A DNA stretch of 64,000 bases from Diphasiastrum complanatum (taxonomy: Eukaryota > Streptophyta > Lycopodiopsida > Lycopodiales > Lycopodiaceae). The notes under the pieces are model-generated. The model did not search any database. It had not been told where the DNA came from and saw nothing but the letters and a program-made list of their open reading frames with translations. Both the position numbers and the translations under genes were made by a program. Positions 22,121 to 31,289 of the stretch are shown in pieces (position 1 is the stretch's first letter; each line of letters starts with the position of its first letter). The stretch lies in NCBI GenBank assembly GCA_029204225.1, contig CM055100.1, positions 14,220,538-14,284,537 on the forward strand, written 5' to 3'.

Positions 22121-22581
22121 AGTTAGAAATCGGAGTTAATCTAATATACATTTTATGTAAGCTCTAAATGTGATGATGTAATTTGGTTTACTTTATATGG
22201 TTGTGTTCGGGACGTGACCGGTTAGGATATATTGATCGGGCACTAATCCCGTAGACAGCTACTTGGGTTAGCCGAGTAGCCACATGTAAGAAGAAATTAG
22301 CCTGTACAGTGATTTTGAGTTCATTATACTATACTCAGGGGCATGTCCTGGGTTTGTCAGTATATGTGGCCATATTGGGCCTAACTCTAATTTGGCAGGT
22401 GGTAGGCCAGTTTAGTGACACCTGTTGAGCCCATGCAGTTTGGGGCTTTGCTATATGTACAGTGTTTCTTCATAATAGACTTAAGTTTTGTTGTGCCATC
22501 TTTGAGAGCTTGTGAGGAGTGGCTATGGTGATTGTGTGATGTGATCTGCATACTGCACTAGATCCTAACAAAATTTCAACT
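22121..22581 (+). repeat. LARD 3' LTR
   Basis: A 461-bp repeat of 11611-12086, starting AGTTAGAAAT and ending TTTCAACT, followed by CACAT (22582-22586). Confidence 0.85.
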
Positions 22582-23660
22582 CACATATATTTGTATGAAC
22601 AATATCTAACAGATCTTTTGCTGCATGCATATGGTTTGATCTAAAAGAAATGCATATGGTTTGCTTCCCAAAGATGCAGCTATGACAGACAGGGAGATCG
22701 ACCTTACCAGAGGGATAGTCGAGATCAAGAACCATGGATTGTTTGGACACGTTCAAAACAGATGCATAATTCAAGTGTCCTAAGTGATGATGTCATAGTA
22801 ATGCTTTATTGACTAGAACAAAGGTTTTCAAGACTTGACTAGACTCAGAATAGCAATGCGCCAATCTATATAAGTAATCTTGTCTCTTGCCGAGTGCAAG
22901 GATCTTATTACTCTTATCAAAATTTTTGCATTGATCAGATTCAAATTCTACCTTATGATTTAAATCTGTAATTCTACTCACTGATAACAGATTTGTAGAG
23001 AGTTTAGAAATATATAAGACCTTTGATAGTAATTTGAATTGATCATGCTGGAACCGCAATCTTACAGTACCTTCAACTTCAATAGTGTGAGTACTATTGT
23101 CACCAAGATGAACAAATTTCTCCGTGTTGTAAGGAGTGTAGGAGTTGATGTTCTCATGCTGATTGGTCATATGTTGTGTAGCTCCAGAATCCAAAAACCA
23201 TGAATCATCCAAAAATGTGCTTTGATCTTTGACCATGAATGCGCCTTCATCCACTTTGACCTGAGGAGATGATAAAACTGTGTTTTCTTGTTGATCAAGT
23301 TGCTTGGCTGCATTCTTCGCTTGGAGAATTCAGCAATCCTTGATCTCATGGTTATTGCGCTTGCAATACTTGAAAAACATCTTCTTCTTCGATTGTGGAT
23401 CTGATGATTGTGCTTGACTTTGAGTCTGTTTCTGATTTGTTGCAGCCTTCTTGGAGCTTTTCTACTTTTGCCGCTTAGTGCCTTTGTTGACATATAGAGC
23501 CTGAGAGGAGGAAGTAGACGGAGTGTCTTGACTTCTTCTATCATCTTCTTACAACAACACAGTGATAACTCTAGTAAGAGTTTAATCCGAGTGTGTCGAT
23601 ATGATCATCACCAAGTTCTCATATATAGAGGGCAAGTTTGAAAGCAATGTCATAATTGCA
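22582..23660 (-). pseudogene. CoB Copia gag C-terminus, protease and pre-integrase
   Basis: On the minus strand, from 23660 leftward: the end of the gag domain (MTLLSNLPSIYENLVM, TRVITVLL); a zinc-knuckle region in which the first Cys is replaced (FFKYCKRNNHEIKDC); the protease with an intact signature LDSGATQHM near 23170; then LSVSRITDLNHKVEFESDQC, and the pre-integrase segment LGKRQDYLYRLAHC. It ends at the LARD 3' LTR, and the integrase continues at 11396-11610. A stop follows the zinc knuckle and a short internal deletion seems to remove part of the pre-integrase region near 22925. Related fragments occur at 30670-31280 and 57196-60251. Confidence 0.8.
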
Positions 23661-23935
23661 TCTTGGCCTCTCAGATAAAACACCATTCGAAGTTTGGACA
23701 GGTACCAAACCTTCTTTATCAAACTTACGAATTTTGGATCAACTGCTTTTGCGCAGATTCCTCGTGATCCCAGGAAGAAGCTCGACTTCCAGAACCAATG
23801 GAACCAGGACTCAAATTGTCAAAGGACAAATGTCCCCAAACAATTCATGAGAAGCAGCAGATGCGTGAGTATCCTTACCATTCTATTATAGGATCTCTTA
23901 TGTACGCCATGATCTGTACCAGGCCAGACATAGCT
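23661..23935 (+). pseudogene. Copia scrap: integrase C-terminus joined to RT C-terminus
   Basis: The first part reads TPFEVWTGTKPSLSNLRI, a standard block after the Copia integrase core, with a frameshift near 23730. At about 23830 it jumps to a segment ending IIGSLMYAMICTRPDIA, a block of the Copia RT C-terminus. Everything between (about 1.5 kb in a normal element) is missing. Confidence 0.75.
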
Positions 23936-24030
23936 TAAAGAAGAGATTCGAAGTGTTTGACTCTTTCAAGAAGTTCATGACATTCGCTGAGAGACACACC
24001 TCCAAGAAAGTGCAGACCATCAGGTCTGAA
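23936..24030 (+). pseudogene. Copia scrap: integrase core end
   Basis: The plus-strand translation KRFEVFDSFKKF followed by TSKKVQTIRSE resembles the end of the Copia integrase catalytic core (usually near LRSDNGGEY). It directly abuts the preceding RT scrap and a minus-strand protease scrap. Confidence 0.55.
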
Positions 24031-24240
24031 GTTGCTCTTGAGTCGATGACTACGTTGTAGTCGTGCTGTGTGTAGCTGGTCGAAGCCTCATCGAATATCA
24101 TAAAGGCTTCATCGCTCATATTTGTATCCTTCAACGATTTTGCAACATTGGCTTTTTCAAACTTGTTGTTGGCTGATTCTGATGAATCTCCAAAATACTC
24201 GGACAGAGTAACTCAAGAGCACCTCTCACCTTAGACCGAG
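24031..24240 (-). pseudogene. Copia scrap: protease region on minus strand
   Basis: The minus-strand frame reads SDEAFMIFDEAS followed by VVIDSRATSDLM, resembling a Copia protease site with D-S-G changed to D-S-R. The upstream part is a short gag-like tail. Confidence 0.5.
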
Positions 24241-25575
24241 AGGGTCTCTGAGAAGATGAGACTAATGAAGACTGAGAGCCGAGTATGAGAGCCGAGAAAT
24301 GCTAGTTAGGAATGACAAGCAAGAACTGTGTAAGCCTCATGGTGAATCCCGAAAGATGGAATGACCATGTAGGAACTAGTATTTCTAGGCAAATGTAATA
24401 AATGCAAGTAGACCCCTCTTAAAGAAAGTAGAGTGAGCCACCTTTTGATGGTGACCTCTAGTGGAGAGCATTATTCCACTTGTAATTTGTGAAATGTGAA
24501 AATTCCACTAGGATGCCACCTAAGGAGCTCTCTTGCTTATTTAAGAGACTCCCTCTTTGTGAAGAGGAGCTTTTTGCATTGTATCTACTCCATGCCTAAC
24601 AAGAAGATTTTCCATGAGTTTGATGCTACACTAAGCTCCTTGATCATGATGGTTTTCTTGAGTGATGTCCCTATGATCATGCCCTTCCATTCATATTGTG
24701 TGTGGTTGTGGACTTAGAGTGAATTAGATTTCTTGCTTTCCTAGTTGCGGATTAATGTAGGAATCAGCATTCAAGTAAACTAAATAGGCTAGGTTTGTGG
24801 TGTAGCTCTTGCATATCTCCTTACATCCCTGTTCTTGATGTTCTTGGGATGTCCAAAAATCAAAAGACTGGTTGGTTTCTTAATTCTTGGACTTCTAAAA
24901 GGCTGTAGATTAGTTCTTGTTTCTTGTTCTGTGGATTAATACAGGAGTAGCTTAATTTTAGTGATGTGTAGGATCTGATTCAATTTGTATTAGAGTAGGT
25001 AGCTATAGAAACTATTGAATGTTCATTTGGGTTGCATGCTGATCTGTCTATTGAATGTTCATGGCTTGCATCTCTGTTTGAATGTGAGTGTTTTCAAGAG
25101 AGAACGACCTTGAGTTGTCCTCTGACAGGCAGGACAAAATGCTACAAAGATAATTGGTCTCTTCTGCCTGCTTTTGGGCTTTAAACAAGAAAGAATAACT
25201 GTAAGCAAGAGCCCACCCGGCTCTGCTGATAGGCAGAAGTAGAAGCAAGCAACAGAATACTAGTAAACAGATTCTAGAGTGTAGAATCAGTAAACATTTG
25301 ACACCGTTGCCACTTGAGCTCCAGTGCATTCTAAATCCATAAGAACTGCAACATTGTCCCCGCTCAGATCCCTGCAAACAAACTCCCAAACTTTTCACAT
25401 ATCTGAGTTTCTACAAACTGGACAGAGCCACATCAATGGATACATCATTGCCCGACTCCACTTGGCTGATACACTCGCAAATCCGTTGGTTGTCTCATTG
25501 TTAGCAAACACACTAACAGAGATGGATTTCCTTCAACACAAGCTCACACTCCTCCCGTCCCCTCCCGCTTCCATT
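24241..25575. other. unassigned region, possibly LTR-derived
   Basis: No gene is supported. A TTATTTAAG motif at about 24537-24545 followed by TCCCTC and further pyrimidine tracts looks like an LTR core promoter, and the sequence may be a solo or truncated LTR. I could not find paired ends. Confidence 0.35.
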
Positions 25576-26200
25576 CTCAATCGGAGGCCCTTGAAATCTC
25601 AACCGGAGCCCCTCTGAAATCTCAATCGAAGCCCCTCTAAAATCTCAACCAAAGGCCTGTGTCAAATCTCAACCGGAGGCCTTTGTCAAATCTCAGCTGA
25701 AGCCATCCATCAAATCTCAACCGGAGCCATCTATCAAATCTCAACCAGAGGCCTATGTCAAATCTCAATCGGAGGCCTGTGTCAAATCTCAACCGGAGGC
25801 CTGTGTCAAATCTCAACCGGAGGCCTGTGTCAAATCTCAACTGGAGGCCTTTGTCAAATCTCAACCGGAGCCATCTATCAAATCTCAACTGGAGGCCTTT
25901 GTCAAATCTCAACCGGAGCCATCTATCAAATCTCAACCGAAGCCCTTTTATCAAATCTCAACCGGAGCCATCTATCAAATCTCAACCGGAGCCCATTTGT
26001 GAAATCTCAATCGGAGTCCATTTGTCAAAACTGAACCGGAGCCATCTATCAAATCTCAACCGGGGCCCATTTATGAAATCTCAACCAGAGGCGTCCCTCT
26101 GAAATCTCAACCGGAGCATCCCGCTGAAATCTCGACCGACGCGTCTGGTGAAATCTGGACCGAAGCTCCTGCTGAAATCACGACCGAAGCTCCGCGTAAT
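25576..26200 (+). repeat. 24-bp tandem repeat array (about 27 units)
   Basis: Units such as CTCAACCGGAGGCCTGTGTC plus AAAT recur with small changes in sequence and length (22-26 bp). In the middle, GGAGGCCTTTGTC and GGAGCCATCTATC variants alternate, suggesting a higher-order 48-bp period. One frame encodes an octapeptide repeat (SNLNRRPV) and is in register with the gag ORF that follows, apart from one stop at 26100-26102. Confidence 0.95.
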
Positions 26201-27045
26201 CCATGGATCATCCGCAAACCCATTCGAGGAACAAGAACATGATAGGGCCGAGTCTTCACAAGCACGAGCCCATTCTTATGGTGCTGGACCCTCCCAGGCC
26301 AGAACCAACCTTAATGGTGCTTCTGCTACCCACGGTGCTCATCTTGAGAGATGTACACCCAAGCTAGATCTACCAAAGTTTGACGGTAGTTCGGACCCTC
26401 AAAGATTTTTGCAAATCTTTGAGAATGCATGTGATGTGTATGGCGAAACATCTCCCACGGCTATGGTCCAACTGTTTTCGATGACCATGATCGCTAAAGC
26501 ACGTGATTGGTTTTTTAACCTAGATCGTGAAGATAAGACAGACTGGTCAATTCTGAAAGAGTCCTTTATCAAGCGCTTTAAGCCCTTTCGCTTGATAGAG
26601 AGCCTTGTTGTCAAATTGAGTAATATCAAGATGGAAAAAGATGAACGTGTACGAGACTATATCGAGTGTTTCAAACGCCTCAAAAGTCAAGTACAGGAAC
26701 AGCCCTCTGAACAGATGCTCATCATTTAGTTTTTAGTCGGCCTTCCAAGATGGATTAGACGCGAGCTTAAATCCAATGATGAATATATGAGCCTAAAGTT
26801 AGCTATGTCTGATGCCATCAAAGAAGAAGATGAGAGGTCAGATGTTGACGAATCCAGAGAAAGGAGAACACCACGTGCTCCTGTCCATGAGTCAAAGCCG
26901 ATCGAGGATACCCAAGATTAGCTTTGGAAATCCCAGTTGGAGTTTCTTAATAAGCAACACCAACTACAGATGGAGAAACTCACCAATGAGTTTCAAACTA
27001 CCCTCAAGTCTATCCAATGTAGTATGCCTGGTCAACAAAAGACTC
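26103..27045 (+). pseudogene. GyB gag, copy 2
   Basis: The capsid-like domain of a Ty3/Gypsy gag is clear: LDLPKFDGSSDPQRF, FENACDVYGETSP, WSILKESFIKRF, then FKRLKSQVQEQ. No ATG begins the frame. The open frame starts right after a stop at 26100, and upstream it would run into the 24-bp repeat array, so the repeats may have been an N-terminal extension. A stop (TAG) near 26728 and a frameshift near 26880 disable the C-terminal part. Homology to copy 1 (6846-8349) ends near 27045, before the zinc knuckles. Confidence 0.8.
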
Positions 27046-27054
27046 TGGCGGACC

Positions 27055-27410
27055 AGCAGACTATTCCCTAAAGCGCAATCAGCAAAAGAAACCATAGATC
27101 GATTCTGTCCGGAGTCTGGATAATGTTAACAGGTTGGCTGGCTCCCTTCACGGGAAAACACACCTGTACACACTCTTATCGTGATGACTGGCAACAGAGA
27201 TGAAGACAAAAAGAATCCAAAAAAACTGATACAAGAACCAAAAAGATATGGCCCAGAGACCTTTGTAAAATACGGCAGATCACCACGTTAAGGCTCGAAA
27301 GAAGTGTAGGGAAGATTACTGTAAAATGTCGGGAAGTGTAAATGAAACTAGCTATCAAAGCAGGCACAAAGAAACGGCCCAAAAAGCTTCACACCGCCAT
27401 AGCTGAGGAC
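27055..27410. repeat. dispersed repeat, copy 1 (pair with 63015-63310)
   Basis: Landmarks shared with 63015-63310 include ATTCCCTAAAGCGCAAT (one base different), TGGATAATGTTAACAGGTTG, GGCTGGCTCCCTTCACGG and AAAAAGCTTCA. Copy 1 has about 50 extra bases near 27190-27235. I do not recognise the family. Confidence 0.75.
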
Positions 27411-27630
27411 GTCAAGGTCTCAAAACCTCTCTTGAACCCATAATTGAGATGGAAAAACCACCCATGCATGAAATTTGCAAACCAGTTTCACATCCATTAT
27501 CAAACAATGCAAAGTGATCCGAACGATTGCGAGAAGCTGAGTCGTGATTGCAAGAAGCCTTGCTCTCAGCTCAAAAGAAGGTGGTGATGTCAAAGATCTT
27601 CACAAGCTTTTCCTTAAAAGTAAAATTCAA

Positions 27631-27934
27631 GAGAATCATTGCACTCAGCTTGTTGTTTTTATTAATAAAAGATGGGAAACCATCCTACAAAACAAATGTA
27701 TGCATGTGGAAAGTGTAAAGGTGAATTGAGATAATGTACATCAATTATAACAAATCAACAATCTCACAAAGTAGTTATAAAAAACAATCACTACTTTGTG
27801 AGATTGTTGATTTGTTATAATTGATGTACATTTCAATTCATCTTTTTACCTTTACACTTTCAACATGCATACATTTGTAGGCTGGTTTCCCATCTTTTAT
27901 TAATAAAAACAGGAAGCTGAGTGCAATGATTCTC
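27631..27934. repeat. long hairpin palindrome, 145-bp arms
   Basis: The arms 27631-27775 and 27790-27934 are reverse complements with roughly 90% or better identity by eye, around a 14-base loop. Outer ends start GAGAATCATTGCACTCAG. Small indels occur (about 6 bp near the middle of the arms). It could be a foldback-type transposon or an inverted duplication. Confidence 0.9.
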
Positions 27935-28163
27935 CCGCCCGAGGGCGCCTCACAACGCGGAAAGTCCCCCCGCCCGTGGACCTTCCCCTCCGTAAATGCC
28001 AGCAGATTTTTTTTAAAATTTTTATTTTTATTTTTAGAAAGTTTACTTTCGAAAATATGCCATTTAAGGCAACTTTTGAATACACTTGAAAAAAATTTGT
28101 AGGTATTTACGATAGTTGGAAGTTTAGGTAGTACAAGAAGCAGCGAAGCAGTCGTTCTTGCAA

Positions 28164-28442
28164 CTACGGCATGTCGAAGTATTGAAGTGCCTGAGGGCAA
28201 TGTAAAGTGGTAGAAACTCGTTGATGATAATAAGACATATTAATAGATAAAGGTGAGGCACCACGTCCATGGAGCGTCGCTGCAAAATCTGCACAAGATG
28301 ATAGAAAATCGTCGAATTTCTTATGCAAGCACCCATAAATTTCCAAGGCAAAAAGAATAAAGTATTCTCTAGGAGTGCGATGTGAATAATCTCGCTCTTT
28401 ATCTTGAGCCGCGTGTTGGAAATGGTGAACTCTTGCAACCAT
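28164..28442 (-). pseudogene. unidentified coding fragment, possibly LINE C-terminus
   Basis: A minus-strand frame of 92 codons includes FALEIYGCLHKKFDDFLSSC and later MSYYHQRVSTTLHCPQA. This pattern, an aromatic/Cys-rich block followed by a YxQRVS-like motif, resembles by memory a C-terminal segment near RT in some plant or algal retroelement proteins. I cannot verify this. No further element structure surrounds it. Confidence 0.3.
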
Positions 28443-28700
28443 TCCTTAGCATTCTCCGAAGTCGAAGTGCCCAAGGCCGAACTAGCCGAAGTCGAAGTCA
28501 CTGAAGTGCTCGACGAGGTGCCATTGCAACCAGAGGCCGAGGTGCCCGAAGTGGCCGAAGTCGAAGTCCAAGTGTCCGACGTCTGCCCCTGCAACCAAAG
28601 CCCGAAGTGTTTGAAGTCGAAGTCGCCAACGTCATCGACATCGAAGTGGCCGACGAGGACTCAACCAAAAAGCCAAAAAGCCGAAGCTCGAAGCCCGAGC
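28440..28700. repeat. imperfect GAAGTCGAAGTG-like repeats
   Basis: The hexamer-like units GAAGTC, GAAGTG and GCCGAA recur irregularly. Both strands remain open as a consequence (Glu/Val-rich on plus, Ser/Thr-rich on minus), so the ORFs here are probably by-products of the repeat. Confidence 0.6.
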
Positions 28701-28789
28701 GGACTACGTAGCTTGATGAGCGTGAAGGCATTGTACTATCACGCTCAGCTGCCAAGAACAACGTTATCAGAGGGTGGCTAAACAATAGA

Positions 28790-29221
28790 TTAGCATTAAA
28801 CCTCTCTTGTAATCAATTGTTAAACTATCTTGTAATCTCATCTGTTGAGATAAATATAGGATAGAATGCATAAGAATGAAGAAGAAGTAGAAGGAAGTAT
28901 ATATACTTCTAGAGAGGTATAGAAGTAGAGAGCAGTGTTAGCGTTCTGTTAGCATTGTCAGCTATGCATGAAAGTATGCCAACGAGCAGAACATAGCAGG
29001 AAATTCTATAAGAGGAGCGACAGGCCGCCAACGTGCGTGACACTAATTGACTCACTCCAAAGCAAAAGCAAAACACAAACTACTTCTCAGTTCTTCCACC
29101 TCTGATTGTCGCGTCGCATCTGTCTAATTGAATGCTTCAAAGTCTATGATCTGTAGTCGCTTGTCCAGGATCCTACAAACAGAAATTCCGCAACAGCCAA
29201 AACATGACAGAAAATTCTACA
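28790..29221 (+). repeat. CoC LTR (3' portion; left end not resolved)
   Basis: The segment ends AATTCTACA just before a perfect primer site at 29222 and so is the end of a 5' LTR. The left end was not found because no second LTR is in the window. Confidence 0.55.
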
Positions 29222-29233
29222 TGGTATCAGAGC
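29222..29233 (+). other. CoC primer binding site (initiator tRNA-Met)
   Basis: TGGTATCAGAGC follows the LTR end TTCTACA directly, 32 bases before the gag ATG. Confidence 0.9.
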
Positions 29234-29253
29234 GGATTCCCCAGGCAACACAA

Positions 29254-29934
29254 TATGGCTACAATGATTCAGACAAGGATTGCAATCAATCTTAATGGCG
29301 CAAACTATCAAGTTTGGAAGTTCAAAATCAAAATACTCTTTAAGGGTGAAGGGATCTGCCGATCTCACAGAAGAAAAGCCTTTAGCGGAAGACCCAAGGA
29401 GAGCTGAATGGATCAGAAAAAATGAGGGATCAATGACAATCATCGTTTCATCCATAAACAAAGAGATCCTCATGCAGATTGAAGACTATGAGAGCAGTCA
29501 TGAAGCATGGGAAAAGCTAAAGCAGAAGTACGAAATGAGGACTGTTGCATCAATGATGCACCTACACAACCAGCTGCAAAGTCTGCGATGGGATGACAAC
29601 CAGCTGGATTAGCATGTCGAGAGGATCAAAACGATTTTTGTTCAGATTGCTACATCTAGACATGAGCATCAGGTCCCAGCACCACAACAACTAATGTACT
29701 TCATGAAGTCTCTACCTACATCCTATCAGCCGTTGAGAATGCTCACCAGCGATGACATTCGAATCACCTGTCACTCTTGTCACTGATGGAAGACTGATGA
29801 GAGATGAAGGAGAAGGAAGTAGCAACCAGAAAAAGGCCCTTTTCACGAAGGGAAAGAAAAAGAACAAGCTCAGATTCGACAAGGCTCATTTGAAGTCATC
29901 GACAACATGCCTCTCCATCAAAGCGAGTGAGTAA
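29254..29934 (+). pseudogene. CoC Copia gag, truncated
   Basis: The ATG at 29254 starts MATMIQTRIAINLNGANYQ, with the characteristic N-Y-x-x-W-K-F-K-I of Copia gag. A frameshift near 29340 is followed by the rest of the UBN2-type domain (ESSHEAWEKLKQKYE, MMHLHNQLQSLRW). A stop near 29610 and a second frameshift near 29755 follow. Homology ends near 29934 before any zinc knuckle. This is only the 5' end of an element. Confidence 0.75.
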
Positions 29935-30669
29935 ACTTTCCAATTAATTTTGCCAAACAAATACTAAATTCAACAAAATGTCCACCAAAGGAACACTCCT
30001 TTAAAAATGACATCCTTTTAGATTAACGTCATTGTGGTGTCCATGAAGCCAAGCAAGAGTTAGAGAGATGATACTATACCATGAAAAAAGACAAGCAAAG
30101 AGAGTTAAGATGAGAAAAATAGATACATAGAGAGAAAATACTATATAATGTTGTTGATTAAGTTCCTGTCATAATATGATCGGGAATTGACAACCCTGTC
30201 CCACATAAAGTTTGCAAGGATTATAAATGCCTTGCATATTTGATTAAGTCAATAATGACCTAAAAATAGGAAATGCAAATAGACCAATAGGGTATGGCCC
30301 AATTAAAAAATTTGCAGTCGTAGAAGCACTCTTATGTCCGGTAACCTCTCAACTAAACTTCTCATTACATTGGGTCATTGTAAAAACCCATGAGAAGTCA
30401 TATTATAAAATCGTCTGGATTGCTAGATGATGTCTTATTACAATGTTTTTTTTATTTATTTAACCATCTTACCCCCCGACCCCGACCCCACCCCGCCTCC
30501 CCCCCTACCCCACACCCCAATCAAGTTGAATATCACCTATAAGATCACGGTCTAAACCTTAGCCACCCCTATTCCTCAATTGCTCTTTCATTTTAACTAC
30601 GTGCACAGCCACATGTTTAGATGGCCATTAATTGAAGGGGATTTTTCGAGTTTTAGTACAACAAGAATT
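29935..30669. other. unassigned region with C-rich tract
   Basis: No gene is supported on either strand. Positions 30472-30518 form an extremely C-rich tract on the plus strand, which may be hard to sequence. Confidence 0.6.
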
Positions 30670-31280
30670 GTGCAGCCTTCTGTATCGAATTAGACCCTTT
30701 GACCTGAATCGGTGATTCTGCTAACTGAGAGCAAATTCTTGGTCAGATTTGGAACATGGAGAACGTTGGATAGCAACTTGACTTTGTCTCTTCTGAATTC
30801 AATATTGATTGTTCCTTCACCTTCGATTGAATGTGATGAGTTGTCTCCAAGTTGCACAAATGACTTATAGTCTTTGAACCAGTCGCGATGGTGAGTCATG
30901 TGTTGAGTTGCTCCGGAATCTAGATACCTGGAATCGATATCATGTTGTTCTCCTACTTTGGTCATGAAAGCTGCTTCATCTTCTTCTTGTTGCTGATTTG
31001 AGTGACTGGTTGTAGCACTATGTGCTTGTTGTTGGAACTGTTTCTTCTTTTCGTTGTTGTATTTCAAAGTTTGACAGTCCTTGATTTCATGGCCAGTCCT
31101 CTTACAGTATTTGCAGAAGAGTTTTTGCACTAGTTGGAATGATGAAGATCTTGAATTTGATCCTGAACCAGAATTTGGTCCAGACTGCATGTTGCTCTTC
31201 TTGCCAATTAACCTGACTTTGTAGATTTCTTGGATATAAACTTCTAATTTTTTGAATATAGAGCTTGAGGATCCAATCCT
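30670..31280 (-). pseudogene. Copia gag C-terminus and protease fragment (CoB/CoD family)
   Basis: On the minus strand: a short gag tail, an intact zinc knuckle FCKYCKRTGHEIKDC (about 31115-31150), a Gln-rich linker, and the protease with LDSGATQHM (about 30895-30930) ending at LLSVSRITD. It is the family member that keeps all four zinc ligands, whereas CoB and CoD have lost the first Cys. Both ends are truncated: GyB-like DNA lies to the right and unassigned DNA to the left. Confidence 0.8.
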
Positions 31281-31289
31281 AAGCCTGAG

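Larger units (their letters stand above)
11611..22581 (+). mobile_element. LARD: large non-coding LTR retrotransposon derivative
   Basis: The element is bounded by LTRs starting AGTT and ending AACT, flanked by the 5-bp duplication CACAT. It has an initiator tRNA-Met primer site (12562) and a purine tract before the 3' LTR. Removing the nested CoN element leaves roughly 5 kb of internal sequence with no recognisable gag or pol, so it must have depended on proteins from another element. It sits inside the integrase gene of the minus-strand Copia CoB. The 5' LTR region is rearranged by an inserted copy of the right flank (12087-12429). Confidence 0.75.

Noticed and set aside
25637-25954. Minus-strand 105-codon frame made of LRFDTGLR-like repeats
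   Set aside because: It is the antisense reading of the 24-bp tandem array. A 24-bp unit without stops leaves any frame open, so it is not evidence of a gene.
27838-28200. 120-codon minus frame across the palindrome arm
   Set aside because: It spans the hairpin arm and a GC-rich spacer, with no recognisable domain. The open frame is probably chance.
28404-28781. Plus-strand Glu/Val-rich frame of 125 codons
   Set aside because: Driven by imperfect GAAGTCGAAGTG repeats, with an equally open Ser/Thr-rich frame on the other strand. No domain or conserved start.
30472-30518. C-rich tract as a telomere, i-motif or regulatory element
   Set aside because: Irregular low-complexity sequence with no telomeric unit (plant telomeres use TTTAGGG). 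I note it only as a possible sequencing problem.
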